Source: Kitagawia praeruptora (lineage: Eukaryota > Streptophyta > Magnoliopsida > Apiales > Apiaceae). Taken from it: DNA of 64,000 nucleotides. Shown here one piece after another: positions 1 through 11,638 of the stretch (position 1 is its first letter; each line of letters opens with the position of its first letter). The DNA lies in assembly GCA_037693485.1 (NCBI GenBank), contig CM075354.1, forward strand, positions 94,547,001 through 94,611,000, written 5' to 3'. Under the pieces are notes generated by a model. The model saw only the letters and a program-made list of their open reading frames with translations. It was not told where the DNA came from and ran no database searches. The position numbers and the translations under genes are program-made.

Positions 1-289
1 AGGACCAAAATACCAAATTTGGTTATCATTAAATTCGGGGTTCGATTCCTTACAAATACATAATTATACAAGATTTATTTATTTTAATTTTTTTAGCTTC
101 ACCTCGGGTTCGATTCCTTACAACTACATAATTATAAAGATTTATTTATTTTAATTTTTTAAGTTTTATCTCGGATTCGATTCTCTATAACTACATAATT
201 AAATAATGTTTATTAATTTATTAAAATTAATATTTTAATCTCGGCTCGTGTTCAATCTATGGTCGTGCTTCGCACGGGTTATCAGCTAG
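1..289 (+). mobile_element. Helitron 3' end with internal tandem repeat (left end outside window)
   Basis: The segment ends in a Helitron-type terminus: a CGTGC/GCACG hairpin at 264-276, then CTAG at 286-289 followed by T. Upstream, from about 36 to 255, a unit of about 67 bp built on TTCGATTCC and TACATAATTA is repeated three to four times with decay. There is no coding capacity, so this is a non-autonomous copy. Its 5' terminus lies outside the window. Confidence 0.6.
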
Positions 290-834
290 TATGATGTAAA
301 TTGTAAAAGGCATTGAAGATTGTTAGTTTTTAATTTTATTGTGGATCATTGAATAGAATTTGAATGTTCAATAGGTGATGTATATGATATATAAGTTCCG
401 CAAATCATATATTATACATGATCCTGTATATATATTTTTTTTGAATTATCTTTATAAATAGTACACCATTTATTATATACGAACATTTTTTCTTCAAATG
501 TCATATTTTAAATTGAACATTAGTCAATTTATATGTAAAATTAATGTGTTATTTTTAGGATTCGTCTTTTCAAGTCAAATATTGTTACAACCCGAAGAGT
601 TTAACTGAAAATTATTGCATCTTGTGTAATAATATACAATTCATATTACGTGAACAACTCAATATTTTCATCCTAATATATTGTTGGATAGTATCCTTAA
701 TATTAATTATAATATCATTTTATAACCCGATTATATATTTTATGTGGTTCTTTAATCAATAAATAAAAATTAATAAAAAGTCCAAATCTCATTTAAAACC
801 CAATAATATTTAACCAATATTATTTCATATATCA
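290..834. other. AT-rich DNA, no gene seen
   Basis: No open frame, repeat boundary or RNA-like structure can be supported in this stretch. Confidence 0.6.
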
Positions 835-950
835 TACGCATACATATATTGTGTGTATGATCTAAAACACATGTAAAAGTGTGGCCTAGTGGTATGGAGA
901 TGCACAAGTTAACTTAATGGTCCAAGTTTGATTTCCACTAAAAATAAATT
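835..950 (+). repeat. tRNA-derived SINE-like copy 1
   Basis: The sequence TGGCCTAGTGG at about 882-892 fits a pol III A box. About 35 bp downstream a CAAGTTTGATT stretch fits a degraded B box. The preceding 45 bp (ATGATCTAAAACACATG) recurs before the related copies near 3520 and 4750, which defines a small family. There is no intact tRNA fold, so this is not a tRNA gene. Confidence 0.5.
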
Positions 951-1134
951 TTTTTATATATAAACAACAATATAGAGGTAAATTAGTCATTTTAAATTAT
1001 GAATAAAATATTAGTTTGTATGTTGTTTTAAATTATATCCTATATATAATTGGCGTAAGGGAGTGGTCGTCAGTGGTTAAAAGGTAAGTTCATTAAAAAA
1101 AATTATTGTTTACTAAAATTAATACAAAAATAAT

Positions 1135-3200
1135 TTATACTAAAGTTTAAAATATAATTAAAAATAGCCTTACCACAAAGAAGAGTTTCAATGAAACCTA
1201 TTTTTTTAAAAAAGTCATAAAAAATTTACTTTTAGATTTTACAACATACATGTTTTTAAAATTTATAATAACAAAAGTCAACACAAATCAATAAAATAAC
1301 ATTTTATTAATTTGCAAAGATTCTAGATTCGGTACTAAAATTGTAAATAAATTAAATACAATCCAAAAATCCAAAATAAAATAAGTAATAGAGAATTTAA
1401 ATATAATAAGTACAAAAAATCCTATAATAATTTAATAATTTAAAAGTTACAAAAATATTAAATTTCATCAACAATAAAATTTAAAGTAAATTAATAAAGA
1501 ATAAAACTAATAAAATATTCATCATTAACTTAATTAATTGTTATTATCATAGGAAAAAGAGTTGTAGTAGGACAAAACTTACGCACAATTAATAAATAAG
1601 GATTAAATAGCAAAAAACCATATGAAAAATAAATCACAAATTCATTCTTTATATAAAATAAACAAGGATACAAAGCATACCATCAAAATTTCAGTATACA
1701 AATATAAAAGAAAGTATGAACTTTCTTCTAAAAAAGTACAAATGTATGTGTCTTCACGTTAAATTACAATAAGTTCCCACATGTCTAACGTATATTATAT
1801 ATATTCTAATAAATAGAAGAAAACATGGTAAAAAATATGTTAGGCTAAACTTTAAAATATAATTTTCAAAAAAACCATTTACCAAAAAATCATTAAAGAT
1901 TCTATTTTTAAGTTTGACAACAAATATGTTTGTAATATTAAAACAAGGATAAATTAGCAAAAAAATCATAATTAAAAATAAGTCGCAAATTCTTTCTTTA
2001 TATATAATAAGCAAGTAAACAAAGCATATCATCAGAACTTCAATTTAAAAAATAATTTTTTAAAAAACAAGAATGTACATTTAATTACAAAACAAAAAAG
2101 AAGTTTTAAAGAAAATATATGGTAAAATAAGATAATGAAAAGGTAATAATAAAAAACCTGTGACACCAAAATCCAACAAAATATATCCACAAAAAAAAGG
2201 CCAATTCAAAAAAACAGATCTAAATGTAGAAAACTAAAATCAACAATAAAATTTAATATAATGCATTTAAAATAAATATATATTAACACAAAAACAGAAA
2301 AAAGATAGTACAAACTTTTTTAAAAAAAAGTACAAATGCATGTGTGTTCATAATTACCTAATCACATATACATATATAAAGAATAGTTAAATCAATAAAT
2401 TCCCACATTTATAAATTATATTATATTATATATATTCTAATAAAATAGTAAAAAACTTTTCAAAAAATATGAAATATTAAAATATATGTTAGGCTAAAAC
2501 TTAAAATATAATTTACAAAAAAAATCGTTTACCAAATAAAAGTGCTTTAAGAAAAAAATTATTTTGATAAAAATCATTAAACTTTCTATTTTTAAGTTTG
2601 ACAATAAATATGTTTCTAAAATTTAAATTAAAAAAATATGAAGACAAATCAACAAATAAATAAATTCTTACTTTGCAAAGAAAAAATTTAAATTAAAAAA
2701 AGTGAACACAAATCAATAAATAAACATATTTCAAATTAGAAAACAATCTAAACACCCACAAAATAAATTTATATTAATATCTAAATATAGTACAACATAA
2801 AAATCCCAGAATTATCTAAACAAAAACACATACTTAAACACCACACATGTGAAAAATATAAAACTAATATGAAAAAATAATCAATATTCAAACAAATAAA
2901 AAAACTTAATACCACACATATTTCCAAATAAGTTTAAAAAATGCCTTTAAAAACTGTAAAAACACTATAACAAAATATCTAAAATCTTTAAGATAACCGT
3001 TAAATTGCATAATCAAAAAAATAATAATAATAAATTATTACATGAATATAGTACCTATATGTTTCAAGTATATCATATGTAATCTTATAAAATAAAAAAA
3101 AAATCAAAAATAGTTATGAAATACTAAAAAATATGTTAGCATAAACTTTGAAATAATAAATTATAGAAAAACCATTTACAAGAAAGAAATAAATGTATAC
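1135..3200. repeat. Internally repetitive AT-rich block
   Basis: A module containing TTAAAATATAAT, ACCATTTACC and TTTTTAAGTTTGACAA recurs in diverged form near 1140-1310, 1840-1945, 2490-2665 and 3137-3187. It looks like the body of a degenerate non-autonomous element, possibly the Helitron whose 3' terminus lies at 3329-3356. A 92-codon minus-strand frame at 1754-2032 lies inside the repeat and does not look like a real gene. Confidence 0.5.
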
Positions 3201-3328
3201 TTACAAACCATATAACATATGTATTATTATTATTAAAAGTAAAAATAAATTATTCAAAATACTATAAAACTAATTTTTTAAGGAAATTTGTTTTAATCAA
3301 AATTGAGCTATAAAATATTAATAAAGTT

Positions 3329-3356
3329 ACCCGTGCATCGCACGGGTATAAAACTT
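3329..3356 (+). mobile_element. Helitron-like 3' terminus
   Basis: A perfect 8-bp stem, ACCCGTGC with GCACGGGT around a 3-nt loop (3329-3347), is followed by a short A-rich spacer and CTTAGT. This resembles the hairpin plus CTAG terminus seen elsewhere in the window, with one extra T in the end signal. Confidence 0.55.
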
Positions 3357-3477
3357 AGTTAGATATTAGTTTTACAATCAATTAATCTTATTTTGTATGT
3401 TGTTTTAACGAAGAGGTTATGCATTTTTTGTTTTAAAAAAATACATATGTTCCAATTATTTCTCATTCAAGTCGCAC

Positions 3478-3600
3478 ACACGTATTCACATATTATGTGT
3501 ATGATTTATGACACAAATGAATGGCTAGCCTAGTGGTATGATCGGGTCCAAATTTGTTGTCTGGCCCAAGTTCAATTCTCACCAACCAAAAAAATTAATT
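3478..3600 (+). repeat. tRNA-derived SINE-like copy 2
   Basis: The A-box-like AGCCTAGTGGTATG near 3527 and the B-box-like CCAAGTTCAATTC near 3566 match copies 1 and 3, as does the upstream ATTATGTGTATGAT module. It sits directly upstream of the Helitron terminus at 3651. Confidence 0.5.
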
Positions 3601-3628
3601 CAAATCAAAAAAACATATAACAAAATTT

Positions 3629-3654
3629 CGTGCATCGCACAGATTTTAAGCTAG
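3629..3654 (+). mobile_element. Helitron 3' terminus (CGTGCATCGCAC hairpin, CTAG)
   Basis: A short GTGC/GCAC hairpin is followed by GATTTTAAG and CTAG at 3651-3654, then T. The reverse complement of the same terminus appears at 31575 and 35761, so this is one Helitron family. The 5' end of this copy was not located. Confidence 0.6.
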
Positions 3655-3791
3655 TTTAATAATTCAGGAATATGTATAAGTAAATTACATACTATATATT
3701 ATTAATTTATATATGAATGTACAAATAAAATCAAGACTAACATATTGTTAATAAGTCTCAATGATAAAAATACTAAATATTTAATATTCAC

Positions 3792-4553
3792 GAGATGTTC
3801 AAAAAGCCCGAAGCTTGAAATCCGGCTCGATCTGATCCGGAAAAAAGCCCGAAATGTCCGGCCCGAAAAAAACCCGGTCCGGTTCGGCCCGGCCCGAGGG
3901 CCTAAGATGGGCCTCCTCTTTTTCCCGAAGCCCGAAAAGCCCAGTTAAAAGCCCGGGCCTTTGAAAAGCTCGGATAAAGCCCGGGCTTTTAAAAAGCCAG
4001 GACAAAAGCGCGGTTCGGCCCGGATAAAATCCTGGCTTTTTAAGAAATTCGGATAAAAATCCGATTTTTTATAGATAAAATCTAAAAATATGTAAATTTT
4101 TTAATAAAATTCAAGAATATTAAACTTAGCAATACGATGTGAAGGATCATGAGGCAACAACATGCAAGACAAATCATTCTTTCAAGAAGCCTTATTGAGT
4201 GTAAAAGATGTACTTCTCGAAATGGTCATATACGAGAAAATTTGTACGATGTGCTTCTTATGTATTCTGGATTATAGAAGTTCGGGGGTGTAACTCTTAG
4301 AGATTGTTTCTTTTATAAAGATTTTTTTTTGTATAGTAATATAATAGCTTTGTAAAAAAAGACAAAAATTACGTATATATAAACTAAAAAAAAGCCCGGA
4401 TAAAAGCTCGGCTCGGCCCGATTCGACCCGGCCCGAGGGCCTAAAACGGGCCTCATATTTTAGTGAAAGCCCGGCCTGGCCCGACCCGATTCTTAAAAAG
4501 CTCGGGTTTTTTAAAGCCTGGATAAAGCCCGACCGACTTTTTGTGCATCTCTC
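3792..4553 (+). mobile_element. Non-autonomous hAT-like element with GCCCGG-rich ends, copy 1
   Basis: The left end GAGATGTTCAAAAAG and the right end (CTTTTTGTGCATCTC) are imperfect inverted repeats. Both flanks carry arrays of GCCCG and GCCCGGGC spaced by T- or A-rich tracts, while the centre is AT-rich. A second copy in opposite orientation at 33348-34186 has the same ends and centre and a perfect 8-bp target duplication, which supports hAT membership. No clear target duplication is left here. Short frames at 3745-4005 and 4272-4568 only reflect the GC-rich arrays. Confidence 0.65.
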
Positions 4554-4704
4554 ACGCAACACATACATATGTATAATTGATTACACATGCTTATTGTGCT
4601 CAAGTGTTAGGAACATATACAATTTAAAGATATAATCTAAGTTTAATTTATCTCCCTAGTTGTTTTTATACATTTTAAAGTTTGACAAATGCATTGTTGT
4701 TAAG

Positions 4705-4815
4705 TGACATTCACATATTAGGTGTATGATGTTTAAACACATGTGACGATGTGGTGCAGTGGTAAGAGAATGCAAAAGTTACATTATGACTCAAGTTCGA
4801 TTCACAAAAACAACA
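4705..4815 (+). repeat. tRNA-derived SINE-like copy 3
   Basis: The stretch has GTGGTGCAGTGGTAAG near 4750 and TCAAGTTCGATTC near 4793, at spacing like that of copies 1 and 2. It is preceded by the shared TAGGTGTATGATGTTTAAACAC module. Confidence 0.5.
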
Positions 4816-5333
4816 TTTTTACAATTTTATCTTGTGTTGAGCGATTTTGCATACCACTGGAATTTTGTATTAATTAGATCCCAATTTCCCATTATTATTT
4901 AAAGTTTGTATATGATTTTATTACTCGAATTATGTAATAATTAGATCACCATTATTTTAGTATAAATGTATTAAAATTATCTATTCTCCATACGATTTTA
5001 TGTTGTTGAAATAATCAATTCTTTTATATGATTTAATGTTATAGGTTTTAGTTAAATATTATATTTTCATTTTTTCTTTTGATATAATCATATTAAAATA
5101 ATAAATGTTCAAGTTTGTATAAGTTGTTACAAATTTCTCATAAATTCGTTTTATGTGTTATCTCATAAATATTTCATATGATATTATGTTATTAAATATT
5201 TATAATTTAATTTTCATAAATTTTTATGTTATTTGATTTTAGTTTTTAATATCTTGTATAAGTTATTAAAATTATTTTCAAATATATTATCACTTTGAAA
5301 AAATGAAACTTGTTCTTAATTTTTTATAATTTT
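4816..5333. other. AT-rich DNA, no gene seen
   Basis: There is no coding signal. The last 80 bp (ATCTTGTATAAGTTATTAAA ... TTGTTCTTAATTTTTTAT) recur in diverged form at about 7183-7291, just beyond the Stowaway element, so that element lies between two related repeat copies. Confidence 0.5.
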
Positions 5334-5335
5334 TA

Positions 5336-7066
5336 CTCCCTCGTTCCCCTTGATTTCTTTACATTGTGTTTGGGTACGGAGACAAGGATAGTGGGTGTAA
5401 TATTGTTAAAATAAATGAAATAGTGGGTGTAATAGTGATTTTATGATTAAAATAAGTAAAGTAATGGGTGTATTAGTGTAAAGTGTTGAAAAAGTGGGGT
5501 GAGATAGTGGATGTAATAATATATTTTATTGTTAAAAGTTACTATTTTTAGTAATGTAAAGAATTGATGGGTGTTAACACAAAATCACGCAAGCGTACGT
5601 GGTCACAAGTAATATAGAATAAAGTTGAGTTCGTTCCCACAGAGATCTGGTTTAGGTTTTAATTCAATTAATGTACCTGTGCAACAATGTATGATTTTTA
5701 TTCACCGTTAAGACAATTAACAAATTTGAGTTTTGATTAACTAAGATTAACTAAAAAGCAAATTAACAAACTAAGAATTAATTAACTAACGAGTATTAAA
5801 ATCGAATTACTTATGTAAGAGAAAACATGGGATCCTAACTTCATTAAATATTTCGTTTAGATCTGACGCCTTTAATCACTATATGCAATGGTTATGATAT
5901 CTGATCGGACAACACGAAACAAGTACACGCTACCTGTCAGCATACATATACCAAACTACCCATACATCCACAAAAGAGATAGAAGATGAATAGACACCAA
6001 TTATGCTTAGACCCTATATGTCTATAGAATTTGAAAACATAACGGTTGAAGATTAAGTTATCCATAAAGATCACACAAGGCAGTATAAGTATTCTCATCT
6101 TACGCTACGAATCATGTTGATAAACAATTATGAATCTATGCTAGCATGGCAAGTTCTAAATCTCAAGATCCACTTTCACTTCACAAGAGATTAACAAATT
6201 AGATGTTAGCTACGCATCTAACAATTAAGCACAACCATACGAGGATATCAGATATACATCACACACAGATCTGTAAAGCATCAAAATACTAAAGCTCCAT
6301 AGATAAATCCGTTAGAATCCCATGACAACGATTAGTTCGTAATTGAACATCTCGTCATCATGAGATCAAGTGAAACCATGATAATGAAACAAGATATGAA
6401 TTCTATGTTATAATATGCTAACTAATTATACAAATTACAATGGTAGGATATGTTTAAATAGGCTCTAGAAGTCTTTCCCAACAAGAAATTCCCCAAAATA
6501 GAGTTAAAATAGAATTTCTGCAATTTAGCACAAAATACGTTTCCTAAACTGATTCTGTTTTTAAGGAAAATTCGTAACTGACTTTTCTTCAGTATTTCTG
6601 GACCGTTACAGTTGTAATTGGACCTCTAGACCACTTTAGAATGATAGAGAATCTCGTTAGCTTCGCGTGGATTGTAAAATCGTCAAAAACGGACTTGTAG
6701 AACTCAAGATATGACCCAAACAATAAATAAGAATTTTTTCAGCAGTCGCGCGCACGCTGCGCTTCCAGGGCGCAGTCTGCGCGGCAAGTTTCTGTCTAGA
6801 TTTTTATTTTGCTTCAGACTTCAAGAAAATTCCCCAGGTTTCACGTGGACAGTAAGATCGTTGAAAACGGACTTTTAGAACTCTAGATATGGCCAAAACA
6901 GTGTAGACTGCGCAACCTTCCCAGAAATCCGAATTTTCCACAATTTGCTCATTTCTCATCCGTTTTCTCTTCCGATTCTTTTGCTACTTATCAATGGAAC
7001 GCTCCAAGTAGATATAAATCCACTTATCAATGGGACGTCCCAAAAACGAAAGAGGGACAGAGGGAG
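5336..7066. mobile_element. Stowaway (Tc1/mariner) MITE, split by a solo LTR
   Basis: The left end CTCCCTCGTTCCCC and right end GGGACAGAGGGAG are inverted repeats of the Stowaway type. TA dinucleotides flank both sides (5334-5335 and 7067-7068). Removing the LTR and one target copy leaves about 268 bp, a normal size for this class. Confidence 0.8.
5572..7029 (-). mobile_element. Athila-like solo LTR (diverged relative of the 37.8-50.2 kb element)
   Basis: Read on the minus strand it starts TGATAAGTGGATTTATATCT and carries blocks such as CAGTCTACACTGTTTTGGCC that also occur in the LTRs at 37814, 43352 and 48887. It is flanked by a perfect 5-bp target duplication, ATGGG (5567-5571 and 7030-7034). 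It is 1458 bp, longer than the 1307-bp relatives, partly because an ACGGACTT...TAGAACTC block is present twice (near 6690 and 6860). A GC-rich stretch near 6745-6785 is unlike its surroundings. No internal domain remains. Confidence 0.85.
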
Positions 7067-7117
7067 TATTAAATAGGAAAATGACAATCAAGGCCAACAA
7101 ATTACCTCTTTATTAGC

Positions 7118-7121
<4 letters not shown>

Positions 7122-7171
<50 letters not shown>
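7122..7171. repeat. (AT)n microsatellite
   Basis: About 25 uninterrupted AT dinucleotides. Confidence 0.95.
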
Positions 7172-7173
<2 letters not shown>

Positions 7174-7520
7174 ATATTTAGTTCATAGTATCTTGTATAA
7201 GTTATTAAATATTTTGTGCAATAATTATTTTTATATAATCTATTACTTTGAAAATATAAAATTTGTTCTTAATTTTTTATGTTTATATTTGGCTATTGAA
7301 TTTATCCTTTACTCTTCATTAACATTTTAATTATAAATCTTTATTTTAAATACTTTTATAGGTTTTTTCGTCTAATTTAATTTCCTTAATTTGATTACTT
7401 TCTAAGAAATTAGGCCATCCTTTTAATAGATTTTTTATTTTTAAATGATTTTTCTTAATACTTAGAAGATAATTCATTATTTAATGATCTGTATTAATTC
7501 ATAACTATTTTCTAGGTTAG
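7172..7520. other. AT-rich DNA with a repeat copy, no gene seen
   Basis: The first 120 bp resemble 5249-5331, on the other side of the Stowaway element. Nothing coding was found. Confidence 0.5.
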
Positions 7521-9600
7521 GTCCCGTATGAGGGCTATTTTATGCTAGAAGGAGGGTTGAATAGCTTAATATTCAATTTAAAAATAATTTTGGCGTTTTA
7601 AAAATATTTGTCCCTTTTTAAATATTTTACTGAGTCGTTAGCAGTTTATAAGTGCGGAAATAAACGACAAGTAAAGAAAATACCAAGCAGGAGATTTTAT
7701 CCTAGTTCGCGATGGCGTAATCCCTAATGGATCCGCTCACCCCTACTCCAGTCCTCGAGCTCCTCTCCGGACTCGAGATTTTCCCTTAAAAATAAACTCG
7801 CTCCTTTAGTAGGCGGAGAAACCTTTACAACCCTACAAATATTTGTCTTGGTGCGTAACTACCCGTTACCACCTCAAAATAAATGCAAACAATTACAAGA
7901 CTCGTCTTGGTGTGTAACTACCCATCACCACCTCAAAGTCGTTGTAAAACCTACACAACTTATCTTAGAGAGCAACTCCCCGCTACTTCTTCAAAGTTGA
8001 TGTAGAACCCTTGGTGTAGACTATTGATTCTTGGCTTTTGTCGGTCTTGGCTCTTAGATGAAAGGTCTTGGATCTTTCCTCTTCTTCACGGTGCGAAGAC
8101 TACTAACTCCCCGTTAGTACGTTAGGACTTGGGTCTTAGAACGAGAATCTCCTCACTTCAACTTCACCTCACTACAAAAGTTAGAAATAATATCTACGAA
8201 CCAAATATGGTTAAGAATATATAAGTTGGACTAGTATGTTACGGTACTAGGTCCAAGGATGTAACTTTAATATTCGTAATCGAAGATTCAGTTATATTGT
8301 ATTTCTAAGTATACTTTCTTTGATTAAATTATAATCAAAGTATACTTTTGATTACTCCAAATAAAAATAAAAGTGGATGGAGTAATATTAGAAGACCTTG
8401 TTAAAAGCTATAGTGCTTTAAGGCTTCGAGATTTATACTTCCTTTTGACTAATATAGTGTCAAAGTATACATATAACTTCTTGCACGAGCCACAACAAAT
8501 ATAAAAAGTAAGTGCGAGTAAAATAAGTGGCTAAGCGTGTGCTTATTAGAAGCTTATATTGTACGAAGTATTTCTTTAAAGAATATCCCATGGAGCACTG
8601 TAGATGCTAGTTGAGAATCCGTAAAAATACTTAATCGTAACAACTTTGACTTATTGTCAAATATGTTTATATCAATACTCCGTTAAGATGAGATTAAAAG
8701 TAGATCTCGGAGTTTGTTGATATTTAAAGTCCGTTAAGCTAATAGGCTTAAGGCATTTAAGATATATACTTCCGAATGACTAAAAACAATGTCAAAGTAT
8801 ACTCTTCTTTAACTTCTTGCACTAAATTAGTTATAGCCACTTAAAATAAAAAGTTAGTGCGATAAACAAGTGGCTAAACTTGTGCTATAAGAAGTGTTTG
8901 TTGAACGAAGTATTTCTTTTAACAATATCCCACGGAGCACTATAGATGCTAGTTGGGAATCCGTAAAAATACTTAATCGTTTCAACCTTGACTTATTGTC
9001 AAATAATTTCTTGCTCTTTTATAAAGAGACTTTTGGAATCTTATAGATCCAATAATAGAGATTAAGATGAAGTATAGAAGTTAAGCGCAAATCTCAAATA
9101 TAGATATGGTCGGTTAAGACACAAAGACGAAGCTAAAACTTACCACCTTTGGAAAATGATCGGAAAAGTTTGCCGGAGGTTCGGCCGGATTTTGGAACTT
9201 GGTCGAACTTTGGGCAGCCCTTCGGGAGGCCGGAAAGTGGTAGTAGATGAGCTTGCTTGGTAGGATAAAGCTTGGTTGTGTGGAACTAAGCTTGTTGAAC
9301 AAAATCCTTGAATATATGGATATATATTTAAGAGAGAGAAGGTTTTTGAGATGAAGTAGATGAAGAGAGTGTTTACTTCAAAAATCCCAGCAATTCTTTG
9401 GCTCTTTGGCTTGTATTTGAATGGGTGTGTGGAGGGGGGTATTTATAGATAAGGTTGGATGGAAGGAATGGTGTAGATTGAATGTAAAGGGAGTAGTTGA
9501 GATTAAAAAGGTGTGGATTGATGACTTGGCTTTCGCTTGGATTGCCAACATGTAAAGTAGTTTTGCAAGTGGATGAGCTTAATATCCCAGGAACTTTTTA
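7521..9600. repeat. Unclassified old repeat with a ~341-bp internal tandem duplication
   Basis: The GC content rises relative to the neighbours and no frame encodes a recognisable protein. Two diverged copies of one module lie at about 8340-8680 and 8690-9010. Each contains GGAGCACT-TAGATGCTAGTTG and AATCCGTAAAAATACTTAATCG, with a period of about 341 bp. A second short repeat (CTTGGTG-GTAACTACCC followed by CACCTCAAA) occurs near 7850 and 7910. The composition suggests an old retroelement-derived sequence, but no terminal repeats, primer site or domain could be identified. Confidence 0.4.
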
Positions 9601-11100
9601 AATCTATAATATAATATACCACTCGTTTTAATTAACGAATAAATACGAACCAAATATCGTTAATTAAATACCAGATATCTCCAAAAATACCCAATAAATA
9701 AATCTAAAATTATGGAGCACTTAGGAATATTATAAAATAATATTCTGGAAAGTTTGGTCAATTTTGGTCAAGGTTGACTTGGTCAAGGTTGACTTGGTCA
9801 AACGTGGTCAACTGTTGACTAATTGTCTCGATTTTTGTGCCCGGACCGAAATTTCCAAAAAATTATGAAACTTTAGCCATGCATATAAAATAGTATTTAA
9901 ATGATCAATCTCAAGTTTCAAGTCATTCTAGCAAGTGGAAGTATTTTATTTGGATTTAAAACGATTAAACCAGCTTTCAACCAATGTAATAAATCTTTTG
10001 ACCAATGTTTTGACTAGAATAAAATACTTTGAATATATTTCGAAAAATATAACATACTTTGAGAGTGAAGGAAATATTTTTGAGTGATTAAAATAATTTT
10101 CTTCGAAATACGACAAATTTAAGAAACTGGAGAAAAATTACTTTAAGTATTTATGGCACGAGAGGAAAATATTCCTGAGAGTAAAAAAGTCCTTTCTAGG
10201 ATGAGAAAATATTTTGAGTGCGAAGACATAATATTTTTCGAATGAAAACTGATCATTTTTTTTAATTTAGCACGAGCTCTCTAAAGAATATTAAATCTCG
10301 AATATTTTTTGTTCGAGTTTATTGTCTTATTAATATTGCAACGTATATCTAAAAAATATCAAACCTTGATATTTCTTTTTCGATCTTATTGCCTTGGTAG
10401 AGCTATATTCCGTAAAATATAATTTTGATTTTTAAGCAAAATGGAATATCTCTTATAATTTAAAATAGGATGATAAATTTTGCTATAGTTGACCATTTGA
10501 CTTTTGACTAAATCAATTAAATATATGACCTAGTGGAGAGGATTTTATGTGTATTTAAATTTTATGTTAAATCGTACAAATACCAAAATTAATATTATAT
10601 CGAAGATATCCTTTCATTCTATACATAGTTACACCTTATATACGTTTTTATATAATTTTAATCATAAACTAATTATATTTGTACTGAACTTGATTTTAAT
10701 TTCATAAATTTTAATATTTTATAGAACAAAAAAATAATTTATTAATTTGAAAGAATTAGAAAAAAAATTATATCAGATTTCAAATAATTAAAAAATAAAT
10801 ATTTATTAAACTTTAAACCCTCAGTTTTGTTTATTTGGATATTAGTTCTTGTTAGCATTTTAATAATAAATATTTAAAATTTACTTTTTTATTTGAATAT
10901 AATCCTACTATCAATCAAATAAATTTATTTTCTAATATTACATCTAAGACTATTCAATTTAAAAAAAATTATAATATAATCCTATTATCAATCAAATAAA
11001 TGTTTTAATTTTAAAATTAAGGGATCACATCTATTAATTCATCAACTATTGTACAAGAGAAAGACGGTTTACGGTTATTATATAAAGATATAATAACCGT
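9601..11100. other. AT-rich intergenic DNA with a short GGTCAAGGTTGACTT tandem
   Basis: No gene was found. At about 9757-9822 a unit of about 16 bp built on TTGGTCAAGGTTGAC is repeated, giving several TTGAC cores on both strands. The rest is AT-rich and shows no repeat boundaries. Confidence 0.5.
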
Positions 11101-11413
11101 AAGCCCACATGCATTAAATTTGGGCATATTTAGATTGGTGAGATATTTATGGCCTGGCGGGCCCATTATAATTATAATTATTCAGATAATGACAACGTGT
11201 AACTTGGAAAAAAATTTGGATACCAATTTGGGGTACCTAGCATTTTCCATCAAAAATTTGTCATTTGTCAAAGCTGTATTTGTTGTAGTGATCTATGAAA
11301 CACCGGACTTTCGAATTAATTTAAGCAATTAAAAATTTCGTAACCTTACACCAGTACAACATGCTAGTTTCACATCTGATATCCTCCTGATTATGCCTCC
11401 TCAAACTTGAATG

Positions 11414-11638
11414 TTAATAGCTAGTATTATTTTCAGTTGTACCAAAACTCTGATATAAGTATTGCCAACACCATACATTGATACAAAGTAATTTGAAATT
11501 CCGCTGAAGCTGCATCTCGCCGTTCTCAGGGAGAAACTGGAATAAAATATGCATCGAATGAGCAAGATCAGGCGGTGTAGAGGATAAATAAATTAGACGG
11601 CCAACTATTCTTCTGTATTGTTCTACATTCGTAAACAA
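11414..11638 (-). pseudogene. Ty1-copia pol remnant (C-terminal part of reverse transcriptase)
   Basis: The minus-strand frame reads QYRRIVGRLIYLSSTPPDLA near its start, the pattern of the conserved end of the copia reverse transcriptase (Y-R-x-x-V-G-x-L-I-Y-L, then RPD). Similarity fades after about residue 45. The conserved Arg of RPD is Pro here, there is no upstream RT core and no RNase H follows. It is a decayed fragment about 0.7 kb upstream of the transporter gene, inserted in the opposite orientation. Confidence 0.7.

Noticed and set aside
1754..2032. 92-codon minus-strand frame rich in Phe/Ile/Leu
   Set aside because: AT-rich repeat translated; the same module recurs three more times in decayed form and no motif is present.
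3745..4568. Pro/Gly/Arg-rich frames on both strands
   Set aside because: They translate GCCCGG arrays of the hAT element, as does 33954-34181.
9114..9302. 62-codon minus-strand frame with Ser/Pro bias
   Set aside because: No homology pattern, no context, inside an unclassified repeat.
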